Below are positions 34,337 through 46,297 of a stretch of 64,000 nucleotides of DNA, piece by piece; position 1 is the stretch's first letter, and each line of letters opens with the position of its first letter. Made by a program: the position numbers and the translations under genes. This stretch comes from Euptelea pleiosperma (Eukaryota > Streptophyta > Magnoliopsida > Ranunculales > Eupteleaceae), in the NCBI GenBank assembly GCA_035048495.1, contig CM068540.1, positions 1,658,829 to 1,722,828 of the forward strand, read 5' to 3'. Below the pieces are notes generated by a model that saw only the letters and a list, made by a program, of their open reading frames with translations, ran no database searches and had not been told where the DNA came from.

Positions 34337-35110
34337 GTACTTACCAAGGCTGCCAACACTAATGACGTGCACTGGACCACAGGTTACACCCAACATAGTT
34401 ACGTCGACACTGCCTGGATCGATTGAGATATAAGCATTACCTGTGCCTATTATCGATTGTGTGATATTGATCCTGATCGACAAGCCGATGTGGATTCTGT
34501 CTGTATTAGGACAGTCCTTAGGCGCAGTGACGATAACCGATTGTAGCGTCAGATTATCACACCCAAGAATATTGATGTAAAGAGATTTATTGTTTAATGA
34601 AGTTATGTGACTGATAATTAAGTTATTTAGGAAATTGAATCTTAGATTAGCGGGTAGGAGATGGCACTGTGATTGCTTGGAGTATTGGTTGAGGGGCCAA
34701 GCTGTTGCTCCTTTGTCATCAAATATTCCACCACTTGATATCTTCAATCTGTTGATGTAGCTTAAAGAGATTCAACAATTTGAACCAAACTTATTGAGAT
34801 CAGCTGGAGCAATCATCACCCCTTTAAACTTAAAATCTATCATTTGACTCTTGCTTAAACCTACGAATAACACTGGATTTATCATAAACTTCTCTTCTGG
34901 AATCAAAAATATACTCGATCCGTTGCACGCACATGCCTCTTTCAATACACTTAAGAAAGACTCGTTAGAATCTTTATTGTCATTGTAATTTGCACCATAG
35001 TCCATCACATTGTAAACTCGAGATGTAGATGATTTGCTGGGTTGAGCTTCTGCAACCAATGCTAATAATAACAACAGACAAATGGATCTAAGAAATGATT
35101 TTTGAACAAT
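34337..35110 (-). pseudogene. GH28 fragment, copy 16
   Basis: The start codon is ATT. NTD is kept, but DDC reads NAY and GHG reads VHV. A 148-residue frame (34301-34747) and a 100-residue frame (34772-35074) cover nearly all of it and are separated by a Trp-to-stop change. The primer-binding site at 35157 reads TGTTATCAAAGC. Confidence 0.85.
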
Positions 35111-35289
35111 TTTTCTTATTTGATATTCTTCTTTTTTAGTTGAATTTGTTTCTACATGTTATCAAAGCGGAACATCCATTGACCTGCACTCGTTATCCAC
35201 TACCTTTCCGGCAGACAACATTGTCGACTTTCGCCCTATAATCATCACCACCATCAACCATTAGATTTTCGTCCGCATCTTCCATATTT

Positions 35290-36062
35290 GTACTTACCAA
35301 GGCTACCGATACTAATGCCGTGCCCTGAACCACAGGTTACACCCAACACAGTTACGTCGACACTGTCTGGACCGATTGAGATATAATCATCACTGATGCC
35401 TATTACTGATTGTGTGATATTGATCCCAATTGACAAGCCGATATGGATTCCGTCTATATTAGGGCTGTCCTTAGGTGCAATGACGATAACGGATTGTAGC
35501 GTCAGATTGTGGCACCCCAAAATATGAATAGAAAAGATTTACTATTCAACAAAGTTATGAGACTGGCAATTGAGTTATTTAGAAAATTGAATCTTAGATT
35601 AACGGGTAGGAAATGGCACTATGATAGCTTGGGGCATTGGTTGTGGGACCAAGCTATTGCTCCTTAGCCATCGAATGTTCCACCACCTGATATCTTCAAT
35701 CTGTTGATGTAGCTGAAAGAGATACAACAATCTGAACCAAACTTGTTGAGATCAGCTAAAGCAATCACCACCCTTTTAACCTGAAAATTTATCGTTTGGC
35801 TCTTTTATGGACTTGCGAATAACACTGGACTTACCACAAACTTCTTTTCTTAAATAAAAAATATACTCAATCTGTTGCACGCACATACCTCTTTCAATGA
35901 ACTCGAGAAAGCCTCGCTAAAATTATTATTGCTATGGCAATTTGCACCATAGTCGATCACATTGTAAACTCCAGATGTAGATAATTTGTTGGGTTGCGCT
36001 TCTGCAACCAATGCTAATAAGAACAATAGACAAATGGATCTAAGAAATAGTTTTGGACTCAT
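35290..36062 (-). pseudogene. GH28 fragment, copy 17
   Basis: ATG is kept (MSPKLFLRS at 36062). NTD reads NID, DDC reads DDY, and GHG is intact. Frame breaks follow the first 70 codons and the SLNSKSF region. The primer-binding site at 36109 reads TGATATCAGAGC. Confidence 0.85.
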
Positions 36063-36224
36063 ATTTTTTCTTCGATCTTCTTTCTTGTTAGCTGAATTTG
36101 TTTTTACATGATATCAGAGCGAGTCATCCATTGACCAGTGCTCGTCATCCACCACCTTTCCGACGGAAGGCAGTAATCATCACCAGCATCAACCATTAGA
36201 TTTTCGTCCCCATCCACCATCTTT

Positions 36225-36827
36225 GTACTTACCAAGGCTGCCGACACTAATGTTGTTCCCCAGACCACAGCTTACACCCAACACAGTTATGTCGATACTG
36301 CTTGGACCCATTGAGATACGATCATCACTGGTGCCTATTACCGATTGTTTGATATTGATCCCGGTCGACAAGTCGATATGGATTCCGTCTGTATTAGGGT
36401 TGTCCTTAGGCGTAGCGACAATAATAGATTGTAGCATCAAATTATGACATCCCAGAATATTGATGTAAAAATATTAACTTTTCAACGAAGTTATGTAACT
36501 AACAATTGAGTTAGTGAAGAAATTGAATTTTGCATTAGCGGGTAGGAGATGACACTGTGATTGCTCGGGGCATTAGTTGTGGGGTCGACCTATTGCTTCT
36601 TAGCCATCGAATGTTCCACCACCTGATATCTTCAATCTGTTGATGTAGCTGAAAGAGATCCAACAATCTGAACCAAATTTGTTGAGATTAGCCGAAGCAA
36701 TCACCACCCCTTTAACCTGAAAATCTACCGTTTGGTTCATGCTTGGACCTGTGAATAACAATAAACTTATCACAAACTTCTCTTCTAGAATGAAAAACAT
36801 ACTCGATCCGTTGCACACACATGCCCC
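36225..36827 (-). pseudogene. GH28 fragment, copy 18, 5'-truncated
   Basis: The DDR subtype with NTD kept, DDR for DDC and GNN for GHG. Like copy 4 it lacks the first 60 or so codons and joins a type B module at the ACACNGSS region. Spacing and order relative to copy 17 repeat those of copies 3-4. Confidence 0.85.
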
Positions 36828-37020
36828 TTACATGCATCTCTAGGCATTTAACAGAATACCATGATATTTGCATCCAACAATGATTTTTGACATGATTCAT
36901 GGGCTATTAATGAATTTGTAGATTTACAGGACTAGGAATACTGAATTTCCTTAATTTCTAAGTAAACAATTAGCACCTGCAAGAACACATAACTGACTAT
37001 TGAATTGGCTTAATAAACGA
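36828..37020. repeat. Type B junction module, copy 3
   Basis: Contains TCTAGGCATTTAACAGAATA, GGACTAGGAATACTGAATTT and ATTGGCTTAATAAACGATGT. Read on the minus strand it includes TTCTTGCAG, which resembles a splice acceptor, so it might derive from an intron or 5' flank of the donor gene. Confidence 0.75.
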
Positions 37021-37091
37021 TGTGCTCGTCGTTCGCCCAATAATCATCACAACCATCAACTATTAGATTTTCGTCAGCATCTTCCATCATT

Positions 37092-37866
37092 TTACTTACC
37101 AAGGCTACCGACACTAATGACATGCCCCTGACCACAGGTTACACCCAATGTAGTTACGTCAACACTGCCTAGACCGATTGAGATACAACCATCACCGGTG
37201 CTTATTACTGATTGTGTGATATTGATCACAGTCGACAAGTCGATGTGGATTCCATTTGTATTAAGACTGTCCTTAAGCGCAGTGACGATAACGGATTGTA
37301 GCGTTAGATTATGGCACCCCAAAATATTGATGTGAAAAGATTTACTGTTTAACGAAGTTATGTGACTGACAATTGAATTATTAAGAAAATTGAATCTTAG
37401 ATTAGTGGGTAGGAGATGACATTGTGATTGCTTTGGGCATTGGTTGTGGGGCCAAGCTGTTGCTCCTTGGCCATTGAATGTTCCACCACTTGATATCTTC
37501 AATATGTTGATGTAGCTGAAAGATATTTTAATAATTTGAACCAAACTTGTTGAGATCAGCCGAAGCAATCACCACCCTTTTAACCTGAAAATCTACCATT
37601 TGGTTCTTGCTTGGACCTGCGAATAACAATAAATTTACTATAAACTTCTTTTCTGGAATGAAAAACGTACTCGATCCGTTGCACGCACATGCCTCTTTCT
37701 ATGCACTCGAGAAAGCCTCGCTAGAATCTTTATTGTCATGGTAATCTACACCATAGTCCATCGCATTGTAAACTCCATATGTAGAAGATTTGTTGGGTTG
37801 ACTTTCTACAACCAATGCTTATAAGAACAACAGACAAATGGATCTAAGAAATAGTTTTGGACCTAT
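37092..37866 (-). pseudogene. GH28 fragment, copy 19
   Basis: The start codon is ATA. It follows a type B module, as do copies 1 and 5, and shares their DGC form of DDC. NTD reads NTN and GHG reads GHV. A 158-residue frame remains (37092-37568). The primer-binding site is at 37913. Confidence 0.85.
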
Positions 37867-37954
37867 ATTTCTTCTTCGATCTTCTTCCTTCTTAGTTGAA
37901 TTTATTTCTACATGGTATCAAAGCGGGTCATCTATTGGCCTGTGTTCGTCATCC

Positions 37955-38423
37955 ATTAGCGGGTAGGAGATAGATAGCACTGTGATTACTTTGGGCATTG
38001 ATTGTGGGGCCAAGTTATTGCTCTTTAGCTATCGAATGTTCTCCTACATGATATCTTTGATCTGTTGATGTAGCTAAAAGATATCGAACAGTCTAAATCA
38101 AACTTGTTGAGATCAGTCGGAACAATCAACACCCCTTTAAGCTGAAAATCTATCATTTGGCTATTGCATAGACCTGCGAATAACACTAGACTTAACACAA
38201 ACTTCTCTTCTAAAATTAAAACTGTACTCGATCCGTTGCACGCACATGCATCTTTCCATGCACTCGAGAAAGCGTCATTAGAATCTTTATTGGCATGGCA
38301 ATCTGCACCAAAGTCCATCACATTCTAAACTCTATATGTAGATGATTCGTTGTGCTGAGCTTCTACAATCAATGTTAATACGAACAACAGAAAAATGAAT
38401 CTAAGAAACGGTTTTTGACCCAT
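37955..38423 (-). pseudogene. GH28 fragment, copy 20, 3' half deleted
   Basis: ATG is present (38423). The leader joins directly to the LPANLR region at about 37955, so the NTD, DD and GHG motifs are all missing along with part of the leader. The frame 38025-38321 is open from MMDFGADC to KISCRRTFDS. The primer-binding site is at 38470. Confidence 0.8.
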
Positions 38424-38602
38424 TTTTCTTCTTCAATCTTCTTCTTTGTTAGCTGAATTTATTTCTACATGGTATCAGAGCGAGTCATCCATTGACCGGT
38501 GCTTGTCATTTGCCACTATTTTGGTAGACGGCATTGCCGACATCCGCTCATTAATCATCACCACCATCAACCATTAGATTTTCGTCCGCATATTCCATCT
38601 TT

Positions 38603-39230
38603 GTACTTAACAAAGCTGCCGACACTAATGCCGTGCCCCAAACAACAAGTTACACCCAACACATTATAGTGTCAGATTATGACACCCTAAAATATTGATG
38701 TAAAAAGATTTACTGTTAAACGAAGTTATGTGACTGACAATTGAGTTATTGAAGAAATTGAATCTTAGATTAGTTGGTAGGAGAAGGCACTTTGATTAAT
38801 TGGGGCATTGGTTGTGGGGCCAAGCTGTTCATCCTTAGTCATTGAATGTTCCACCACCTGATATCATCAATCAGTTGATGTAGCTTAAAGAGATACAACA
38901 ATCTGAACCATACTTGTTGAGATCAGCCGAAGCAATCACCACCCCTTTAACATGAACATCTACCGTTTGGCTCTTTCATTGACCTACGAATAACACTGGA
39001 CTTACCACAAGTGTCTCTGTTGGAATCAAAAACTTACTCAATCCATGCCACGCACGTCTCTTTCCTTGCACTCGAGAAAGTCTCGCTAGAACCTTTATTG
39101 TCATTGCAATCTGTACCATAGTCCATCACATTGTAAATTCCTAATGTAGATGATTTGCTGGGTTTAGCTCTACAACCAATGCTAATAAGAACAACAGACA
39201 AATGGATCTAAGCAATAGTTTTTTACCCAT
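38603..39230 (-). pseudogene. GH28 fragment, copy 21, internal deletion
   Basis: ATG is present (39230). About 145 bp are missing at ACACATTATAGTGTCAGATT (near 38665), which removes the NTD and DD motifs. Numerous substitutions fall elsewhere, including CTTAACAAAG at the junction. The primer-binding site is at 39274. Confidence 0.8.
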
Positions 39231-39376
39231 TTTTCTTCTTCGATCTTCTTTGTTAGCTGAATTTGTTTCTATATGGTATCAGAACAGGTCATCCACTGAA
39301 ATGTGCTCATCATCCACTACCTTTCTAGCGGACGACGTCGGCCCGATAATCATCACCACCACCAACCATTAGATTT

Positions 39377-40171
39377 TCATCCGCATCTTCCATCTTTGAA
39401 CTTACCAAGGCTGCCGACACTAATGATATACCCCAGACCACAGGTTACACCAAACACAGTTACGTCGACACTGCATGGACGGATTGAGATACAATCATCA
39501 CTGGTGCCTACTACCGATTGTATGATATTGATCTCGGTCGACAAGCTGACGTGGATTATGTCTGTACTAGGATTGTACTTAGGCGCACTAACGATAACGG
39601 AATGTAGCGTTAGATTATGACACCCCAGAATATGGATGTAAAAAGATTTACTGTTCAACGAAGTTATGTGACTGACAATTGAGTTATTGAGAAAATTGAA
39701 TCTTAGATTAGCGGGTGGGTGATGGCACTGTGATTGCTTGGGGCATTGGTTGTGGGGCCAAGTTGTTGCTCCTTGGCCATGAAATATTCCACCACCTGAT
39801 ATCTTCAATCTGTTGATGTAGTTAAAAGAGATCCAACAATCTGAACCAAACTTACTAAGATCAGCCGAATCAATTATAACTCTTTTAACCTGAAAATCTA
39901 TCGTTTGGCTATTGTATAGACCAACTAATAACACTGAATTTATCACAAACGTCTCTTCTAGAATCAAAAACTTACTCGATCCGTTGTACGCACATTCCTC
40001 TTTTAATACACTAGAGAAAGCCTCGCTAGAATCTTTATTGCTATGACAATCTGCACCATAGTCTATCACATTGTAAACTCTAGATGTAGATGATTTGCTG
40101 GATTGAGCTTCGGCAACCAATGCTAATAAGAACAACAAACAAAGGGATCTAAGTAACAGTTTTGGTCCCAT
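39377..40171 (-). pseudogene. GH28 fragment, copy 22: longest uninterrupted frame
   Basis: The only copy open from ATG to the fusion: 264 residues, MGPKLLLRS... to ...GSLGKFKDGRCG, the last few residues being read from the retroelement leader. It has a signal peptide (LLFLLALVAEAQ), YNVIDYGAD, GGGIFHGQG and DDC. NTD reads STD and GHG reads GYI, so the usual catalytic His is lost. It is also truncated before RIK. It could make a secreted protein if transcribed, but not an active pectinase. The primer-binding site is at 40218. Confidence 0.85.
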
Positions 40172-40349
40172 TTTTCTTCTTCGATCTTCTTCTTTGTTAG
40201 CTGAATTTGTTTTTACATGGTATCAAAGCGGGTCATCCATTGACCTGTGCTCATCATCAATCACTTTTCGGCAAACGGCATTATTGACGTCCGCTCGGTA
40301 ATCATCACCACCATCAAGCATTAGATTTTCATCCGCATATTCTATTTTA

Positions 40350-41119
40350 GTAAATACCAAGGATGCCGACACTATTGCCGTGCCCCGGACCATAGGTTAC
40401 ACCCAACACAGTTACGTCGACACTGCCTGGATCGATTGAAATACAATCATCACATGTACCTATTACCGATTGTGTGATATTTATCCCTGTCGACAAGACG
40501 ATGTAGATTTCGTATGTAATAGGGCTGCCCTTGGGCGCGGTGATGATATCGGATTGTAGCATCAGACTATGGGACCCCATAATATTGAAGTGAAGATTTA
40601 CTGTTCAATAAAGTTATGTGACTGACAATTGAGTTATTGTGGAAATTGAATCTTAGATTAGTGGGTAGGAGATGGCACTGTGATTGCTTCGGCATTGGTT
40701 GTGTAGCCAAGCTATTGATCTTTGGCCATCGAATGTTCTACCACATGATATCTCAAATCAGTTGATGTAGCTTAAAGAGATCCAACAATCTGAACCGTAC
40801 TTCTTGAGATTAGCTGGAGAATCATCACCTTTTTAACCAGAAAATATACCGTTTGGTTCTTGCATGGACCTGCGAATAGCACTGGACTTACCACAAACTT
40901 TTATTCTATAATAAAAAATGTACTCGATCCATCGCACGCACATGCCTCTTTCAATACACTCGAGAAAGCCTTGCTAGAATCTTTAATGCAATGGCAAACT
41001 AAACTACAGTCCATCACATTGTAAACTATAGATGTAGATGATTTGCTGGGTTGAGCTTCTACAACCAATGCTAATAAGAACAACAAACAAATGGATCTAA
41101 GAAATAGTTTTGAACCAAT
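40350..41119 (-). pseudogene. GH28 fragment, copy 23
   Basis: The start codon is ATT. NTD reads ITY, while DDC and GHG are both kept. Stops lie between 40580 and 40901. The primer-binding site at 41166 reads TAGTATCAGAAT. Confidence 0.85.
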
Positions 41120-41290
41120 TTTTCTTCTTCGATCTTCTTCCTTGTTAGTTGAATTTGTTTCTACATAGTATCAGAATGGGCCATCCACTGACATGTGCTC
41201 GTCATCCGCTACCTTTTTGGTGGATGGTGTCTGTCAGGTAATCATCACCACCAGCCATCCATTAGATTTCCGTCCGCATCTTCCATCTTT

Positions 41291-42069
41291 GTACTTACCA
41301 AGGCTGCCGACACTACTTCCATGCCCTAGACCACAAGTTACACCCAACACAGTTACATCGACACTGTCTATACTGATTGAGATACAATCATCACCGGTGC
41401 CTATTATCGATTGTGTGATATTGATCCCGGTCGATAAGCCGATGTGCATTCTATTTGTATTAGGGCTGTCTTAGGGGCAGTGATGATAACAGATTGTAGC
41501 ATCAGATTATGGCACCCCAGAATATTGATGTGAAAAGATTTATTATTCAACAAAATTATGTGACTAGCAATTGAGTTATTGAGTAAATTGAATCTTATAT
41601 TAGCGACTAGGAGATGGCACTATGATTGCTTGGGGCATTGATTATTGGGCCAAGCTGTAAGCTATTGTTCCTTGGCTATCGAATGTTCCACCACCTGATA
41701 TCTTCAATCTGTTGATGTAGCTGAAAGAGATACAATAATCTGAACCAAATCTTTTGAGATCAACCAGAGCAATCACCACCCCTTTAACTTGAAAATCTAT
41801 CGTTTGCCTATTGCATAGACATGCAAATAACACAGGACTTACCAAAAACTTCTCTTCTTGAATAAAAATGTACTCGATCTGTAGCACATACATACCTCTT
41901 TCCATTGACTCGAGAAAGCCTCGTTAGAATCTTTTTTGCCATGGCAATCTGCACCATAATCCATCCCATTGTAAACTCTAGATGTAGATGGTTTGCTGGG
42001 TTGAGGTTCTGCAACCAATGCTAATATGAATAACAAACAAATGGATCTAAGAAATGGTTTTGAACCAAT
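41291..42069 (-). pseudogene. GH28 fragment, copy 24
   Basis: The start codon is ATT. DDC and GHG are kept; NTD reads NTN and is preceded by a one-base loss. An 11-bp insertion (AGCTGTAAGCT) lies near 41655 in the WPHNQ region. The primer-binding site at 42116 reads TAGTATTAGAGT. Confidence 0.85.
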
Positions 42070-42247
42070 TTTTCTTCTTCGATCTTCTTCTATGTTAGTT
42101 GAATTTGTTTCTACATAGTATTAGAGTGGGTCATCTACTGACATTTTCTCTTCGTCCTCACTTTTTCAGCGGACGGCATTGCCCCCGTCTGCCCAGTATT
42201 AATCACTACCATCAACCATTAGATTTTCGTCCACATCTTCCATCTTT

Positions 42248-43020
42248 GTACTTACCAAGGTTGCTGACACTAATGTCGTGCCCTAGACCACATGTTACAC
42301 CCAACATAGTTACGTCGATACTACCTGGATCGATTTAGATACAATCATCACTGGTGCCTATTACTGATTGTGTGATATTGATCCCGATCGTCAAGTTGAT
42401 ATGGATTCTGTCTGTATTAGGGCTGTCCTTAGGCATAGTGACGATAACGAACTGTAGCGTCAGATTATGGCACCTCAGAATATTGATGTGAAAAGATTTA
42501 CTATTCAACGAAATTATGTGATTGACAATTGAGTTATTGAGAAAATTGAATCTTAAATTAGCGGGTAGGAGATGGCACTGTGATTGCTTGGGGCATTGGT
42601 TGTGGGGCTAAGCTATTTCTCGTTGGCCATCAAATGTTCCACCACTTGATATCTTCAATCTGTTGATATAGCTGAAAGATATCCAACAATCTAAACCAAA
42701 CTTGTTGAGATCAGCCGGAGCAATCACCACTCATTTAATCTAAAAATTTATCATTTGGCTCTTGCATGGACCTGCGAATAACATCGAACTTACCACAAAC
42801 TTTTATTATGGAATAAAAAATGTACTCGATCAGTTTCCCGCACATGCCTCTTTCCTTGGACTCAAGAAAGCCTCGTTAGAATCTTTATTGCCATGACAAT
42901 CTTTCTCATAGTCCATCACATTATAAACTTCAGATGTAGATGATTTGTTGTGTTGAGCTTCTACACTAATGCTAATAAGAATAGCAGACAAATGGATCTA
43001 AGAAACAGTTTTAGACCTAT
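42248..43020 (-). pseudogene. GH28 fragment, copy 25
   Basis: The start codon is ATA. NTD and DDC are kept, but a TAA stop follows DDCI. GHG reads GHD. Further frame breaks occur upstream. It is followed at 43067 by a primer-binding site and the retroelement's native internal region rather than another fragment. Confidence 0.85.
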
Positions 43021-43066
43021 TTTTCTTCTTTGATCTTCGTTTTTGTTAGATGGATTTGTTTCTACA

Positions 43067-43880
43067 TGGTATCAGAGTGGGTTATCCACTGATCTGTGCT
43101 CGTCGTTCGTCCGGTAATCATCACCACTATCAACCATTAGATTTTTGTCTGCATTTTCCATCTTCTATCTACCATCAAGTTATCAACACCTGAGCTCAAT
43201 CAACTTTGTAGCTCTTGTGGCTCACCTCAGATTAGAGGGCTTTGAGCACTACCGTTGTCGATGCCTCATCTGCTATTGCTGTTAACGCCATCTCCGGCAC
43301 CCTATTCTCAATTTTTGAAAACCTAAACATCGAGTGCCGCTTCCAATGATGTCCCTATCGTCATGAGCCTCCATCTTCGACCACATCCTTCATGGATTTT
43401 GGAAACCCTCCAAACCCTCTTTCCGTGTTGGTTCGAATGAAATAAATTTTGAAAAAAAAACAAAAGCTTTGCTCGTGGACTTTTATGGCGCAAGCTTTTG
43501 TGTGGTCCAAGAGAGTCCCACACCCTTCATTGTTTGTGGACACATATAGCCCAAGCCTGTGTCGCAAATAGATGCCCACACATTTTTGGCCCAAAGAGGC
43601 CCTTTATTCAAAATAAAATATGATAGGTTCTGGTCTAGCCTAAACCGAAGATTTCTCTTGGATAAGATCCTGCGTGCCCAATCATAGATCACCACTCTGG
43701 CTGACAAATATCTTTATTACTAACAAGCATAGACTTTAAGGCTTGATCAAGGCGATTCAATCATCAAGACAACTTACAATGGTGATAGCACCCTTCAACG
43801 GCACTCGATCTTCAAGGCACCGAATTTTGACAAACTCACGATGATCGTCAATCTTCGATACCCATGAGTTTAAAGAGGAA
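43067..43880 (+). mobile_element. Native internal region of the retroelement, copy 1
   Basis: The primer-binding site TGGTATCAGAGT and leader continue, without a polygalacturonase piece, into TCTATCTACCATCAAGTTAT at 43164. There follow about 700 bp of non-coding sequence and a polypurine-like GTTTAAAGAGGAA just before the LTR. No gag or pol motif is seen, so the element depends on others for its proteins. Confidence 0.7.
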
Positions 43881-44205
43881 CGTTATAGAATATATATCAT
43901 AATTAGTTGTGTGAGTTACACCATATCATTATTGGTGTATCTTATCACAAGATTAGGATAATATATTAGGATTAGATTTGATTGAGAGATTATAGGATTT
44001 TCTTCTTATTGGACTCTTGTAATGCTCTATCAATTAGAATTAGATTTGATTGAGATATTATTGTAATGCACCATCAATTAGGATTTGATTTGATTGAGAG
44101 ATTATAGGAGTCCAATCCTATTGGACTCTTGTAATGCTCTACATAAGAGCTTTGAGTAGGTCTATGTAATGATCAAAAGTTATTCAATAAACTTAAGTTT
44201 CTACA
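43881..44205 (+). mobile_element. LTR of the chimeric retroelement, copy 1
   Basis: 325 bp, from CGTTATAGAATATATATC to AAACTTAAGTTTCTACA. It is followed at once by the primer-binding site TGGTATCAAAGC, complementary to the 3' end of initiator tRNA-Met. The first base is C where TG is expected, and the TATA-like site is degraded (TACATAAGAG). It carries about 45 bp more than the second LTR in a GATTTGATTGAGA-containing internal repeat. Confidence 0.8.
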
Positions 44206-44337
44206 TGGTATCAAAGCGGGTCATCCACTGACCTTTTCTTTTCGTTTGCACCTTTTTGGCGGACGACATTGCCGCCGTCCACCCGGTAATCATTACCACC
44301 ATCAACCATTAGATTTTCGTCTGCATCTTCCATCTTT

Positions 44338-45105
44338 GTACTTATCAAGGCTGCCGACACTAATGCCGTGCCTCGGACCACATGTTACACTCAACACAGT
44401 TACGTCGACACTGTCTTAACCGATTGAGATACAATCATCACTGGTGCCTATTACTGATTGTGTGATATTGATCCCAATCGACAAACCGATATGGATTTCG
44501 TCTGTGTTAGGGTTGTCCTTAGGCACAATGACGATAACGGCTTGTAGCGTCAGATTATGACACCCTAGAATATGAATTGAAAAGATTTACTGTTCAACGA
44601 AGTTATGTGACTGACAATTGAGTTATTGAGAAAATTGAATCTTAGATTAGCGGGTAGGAGATGGCACTGTGATTGCTTGGAGCATTGGTTGTGGGGCCAA
44701 GCTGTTGCTCCTTAGCCATCGAATTTCCACTACATGATATCTTCAATCTGTTGATGTAGCTGAAAAATATCCAACAATTTGAACCAAACTTGTTGAGATC
44801 AGCCGAAGCAATCACCACCCCTTTAACCTAAAAATCTACTGTTTGGTTCTTGCTTGGACCTGCGAATAACATTAGACTTAGCACAAACTTCTTTTCTAAA
44901 ATCAAAAATGTACTCGATCCGTTGCACGCACATGCCTCTTTCCCTGCACTCGAGAAAGCCTCGTTAAAATCTTTATTGCCATTGCAATCTGCACCATAAT
45001 CCATCACATTGTAAACTCCAAATGTAGATGATTTGTTGGGTTGAGCTTCTGCAATGCTTTTTAGAACAATAGACAAATGGATCTAAGAAATGGTTTTGGA
45101 CCCAT
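44338..45105 (-). pseudogene. GH28 fragment, copy 26, inside the LTR pair
   Basis: ATG is present (45105). NTD and DDC are kept, GHG reads RHG, and a TAA follows DDCISIG. The N-terminal frame 44828-45076 lost bases in the signal peptide region. It is the only copy bracketed by two LTRs, so it best shows the ancestral arrangement. The primer-binding site is at 45142 (TAGTATCATAGT). Confidence 0.85.
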
Positions 45106-45141
45106 ATTTTTTCTTATTTGTTAGCTGAATTTGTTTTTACA

Positions 45142-46016
45142 TAGTATCATAGTGGGTCATCCACTGACCTGTGCTCGTCATCAACCACCTTTCCGATGGA
45201 TAGTTGTACCGCCGTCTGCCCAGTAATCATCATCACCATCAACCATTAGAGTTTCTTCTGCATCTTCCATCTCCTATATACCAACAAGTAATCAATACTC
45301 GAGCTCAAGCAACGTTGTAGTTATGGTGGCCCACCTCAGATCAGAGGGCTTTGAGTACTACCGTTGTCGATGCCTTATCCGCTAATGCCGCTAACACCAT
45401 CGCCGTCAGGGTCGTCATAGCCGTAAGCCATATACGGCACCCTGTTCTCAATTTTTGAAACCCAAACATCGAGTACCACTTCCAATGATATCTCCGTCGC
45501 CATGAGCCTCCATCTCCGACCACCACCTTCATGGGTTTTGGAAACCCTACAAACCCTCTTTCTGTGGTGGTTCGAATGAAACAAAATTTGAAACAAAAAA
45601 AAAAAGATTTACTTGTGGAATTTTACAGCCCAAGCTTGTGAAAGGTCCAAGAGAGGCCCACAAGTTTCATTGCTTGTAGACTCATAGAGCCCAAGCCTGT
45701 GAAGCAAATAGATGCCCACACATTTTTGGCCCAACAAGGCCCTTTATTCGGAATAAAATTCGACAAGTGCCAATCTAGCCTAAACCAAAGATTTCTCTAG
45801 GATATTCGCGTGACCAATCATGGATCACCACTCTGGCTGACAACCATCTTCATTACTGGCAAGCATGGACTTTAAGGTTTGATCAATGCGATTTAATCAT
45901 TAAGGCAACTTACAATGGCGATACCATCCTTCAACGGCACTCGATTTTTAAAGCACTGGATTTTGGCAAACTCACGATGATCGTCGATTTCCAATCCCCA
46001 TGAGTTTGAGGGGGAA
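45142..46016 (+). mobile_element. Native internal region of the retroelement, copy 2
   Basis: It matches copy 1 along its length (for example CCACCTCAGATCAGAGGGCT and CCCACACATTTTTGGCCCAA). It begins with a second primer-binding site and leader and ends with a good polypurine tract at 46002-46016. The minus-strand open frames at 45341-45596 are incidental. Confidence 0.7.
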
Positions 46017-46297
46017 TGTTAGAGAATATATATCATAATTAGTTGTGTGAGATACACCATATCATTATTGGTGTATCTTATCACAAGATTAGGATAATAT
46101 ATTAGGATTAGATTTGATTGAGAGATTATAGGATTTCCTTCCTATTGGACTATTGTAATGTTCTATCAAATAGGAATATATTTGATTGAGAAATTATAGG
46201 AGTCCAATCCTATTCGACTCTTGTAATGCACTATATAAGAGCTTTGAGTGGGTCTATGTAATGATCAAAAGCTATTCAATAAACTTAAGTTTCTACA
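46017..46297 (+). mobile_element. LTR of the chimeric retroelement, copy 2
   Basis: 281 bp, beginning TGTTAGAGAATATATATC and ending AAACTTAAGTTTCTACA, with the canonical TG...CA ends. It has a clear TATA box (CTATATAAGAG, about 46231) some 65 bp before its end and TTCAATAAAC near the 3' end as a possible poly(A) signal. The primer-binding site follows at 46298. Confidence 0.85.

Larger units (their letters stand above)
43881..46297 (+). mobile_element. Non-autonomous copia-type element carrying an antisense GH28 fragment
   Basis: The order on the plus strand is LTR (43881), primer-binding site and leader (44206), the reverse complement of polygalacturonase copy 26, a second LTR-tail/primer-binding site/leader (45142), a non-coding internal region, a polypurine tract (GAGTTTGAGGGGGAA, 46002-46016) and LTR (46017-46297). 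It is about 2.4 kb without any retroviral protein gene. Such elements move with proteins from autonomous copia relatives. No target duplication flanks it, because further element sequence lies on both sides, which implies unequal exchange between LTRs. Confidence 0.75.
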
